Shown piece by piece: positions 63,956-64,000 of a stretch of DNA of 64,000 nt. The stretch's first letter is position 1. The number at the start of each line of letters is the position of its first letter. A program made the translations under genes and the position numbers. Under the pieces are notes generated by a model. The model was not told where the DNA came from and made no database searches. It saw only the letters and a list, made by a program, of their open reading frames with translations. Source of the stretch: Microbacterium elymi (GTDB lineage: Bacteria > Actinomycetota > Actinomycetes > Actinomycetales > Microbacteriaceae); the NCBI RefSeq assembly GCF_021582895.2, contig NZ_CP091139.2, forward strand, positions 1-64,000, written 5' to 3'.

Positions 63956-64000
63956 ATGAGCACGCGCACCGTGCCTCCTCGCGTCGTTTTGCAGAGTGCC
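63956..64000 (+). CDS. pyrR: PyrR regulator, first 15 codons only
   Basis: ATG at 63956 opens MSTRTVPPRVVLQSA, and the window ends here. The VLQ context and the PyrR leader directly upstream indicate the bifunctional pyrimidine operon regulator / uracil phosphoribosyltransferase. The ribosome-binding site is GGGAG. Confidence 0.65.
   Translation, partial: MSTRTVPPRVVLQSA

Overview
The window is high-GC chromosomal DNA from an actinobacterium, most likely a Microbacterium-like member of the Microbacteriaceae. The signs are frequent GTG starts, the gene orders DUF3000-RNase D, ruvC-ruvA-ruvB-yajC-secD-secF-relA and mltG-aroE-aroC-aroK-aroB-aroQ-efp-nusB followed by a PyrR-type leader, and an ectABCD osmolyte operon. 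It is mostly core metabolism and information processing. There is one insertion sequence at the left edge and a few small accessory pieces: a TetR/aldo-keto-reductase pair, a PemK-like protein, an orphan AbiEi-like protein, an HTH gene inside the aro cluster, and an MFS/TetR pair.

Layout. 1-1450: IS30-family element directly upstream of dxs. 1.5-11 kb: dxs, two small membrane proteins, a fadA-fadB beta-oxidation pair, RNase D with DUF3000, and an alpha/beta hydrolase. 11-15.6 kb: sufE and sseA, zapE, amtB, PemK-like protein. 15.6-18 kb: tetR-AKR and four tRNAs (Val-CAC, Gly-GCC, Cys-GCA, Val-GAC). 18-22.5 kb: two-component system, membrane protein, acyltransferase, ACT-domain protein. 22.5-25 kb: thrS and a HIT protein. 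25-28.3 kb: ectABCD (minus). 28.4-32.2 kb: pdxY and pdxR (minus), divergent from pdxS-pdxT. 32-41.4 kb: DUF1697, yebC, ruvCAB, yajC-secDF, relA/spoT. 41.4-46.4 kb: AbiEi-like protein, DUF349 protein, rarA, rpsD. 46.5-56 kb: alaS, ruvX, mltG, aro genes. 56-64 kb: MFS/TetR, efp, nusB, SNF2 helicase, an MBL-Rieske protein, and the PyrR leader with the first codons of pyrR.

The dominant oddity is not a gene. More than 60 single- or double-base indels break about 35 otherwise well-conserved genes, including essential ones (rpsD, thrS, alaS, ruvB, secD, dxs, relA). Most sit at or within a few bases of CAGC/GCTG (or GCAG/CTGC). The commonest form adds one purine after the C (CAGC read as CAAGC or CGAGC), and correcting it restores the family sequence. 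A second class drops a G or C in a short run beside the same motif, and a third is ordinary shortening of C or G runs. This many lesions in essential genes is not compatible with real pseudogenisation. The likeliest cause is a systematic sequencing or consensus error at a modified motif, which would itself point to a DNA methyltransferase. Coordinates below span each whole gene from its true start to its true stop, and the frame breaks are noted. Corrected lengths are my own counts after repairing the inferred indels.
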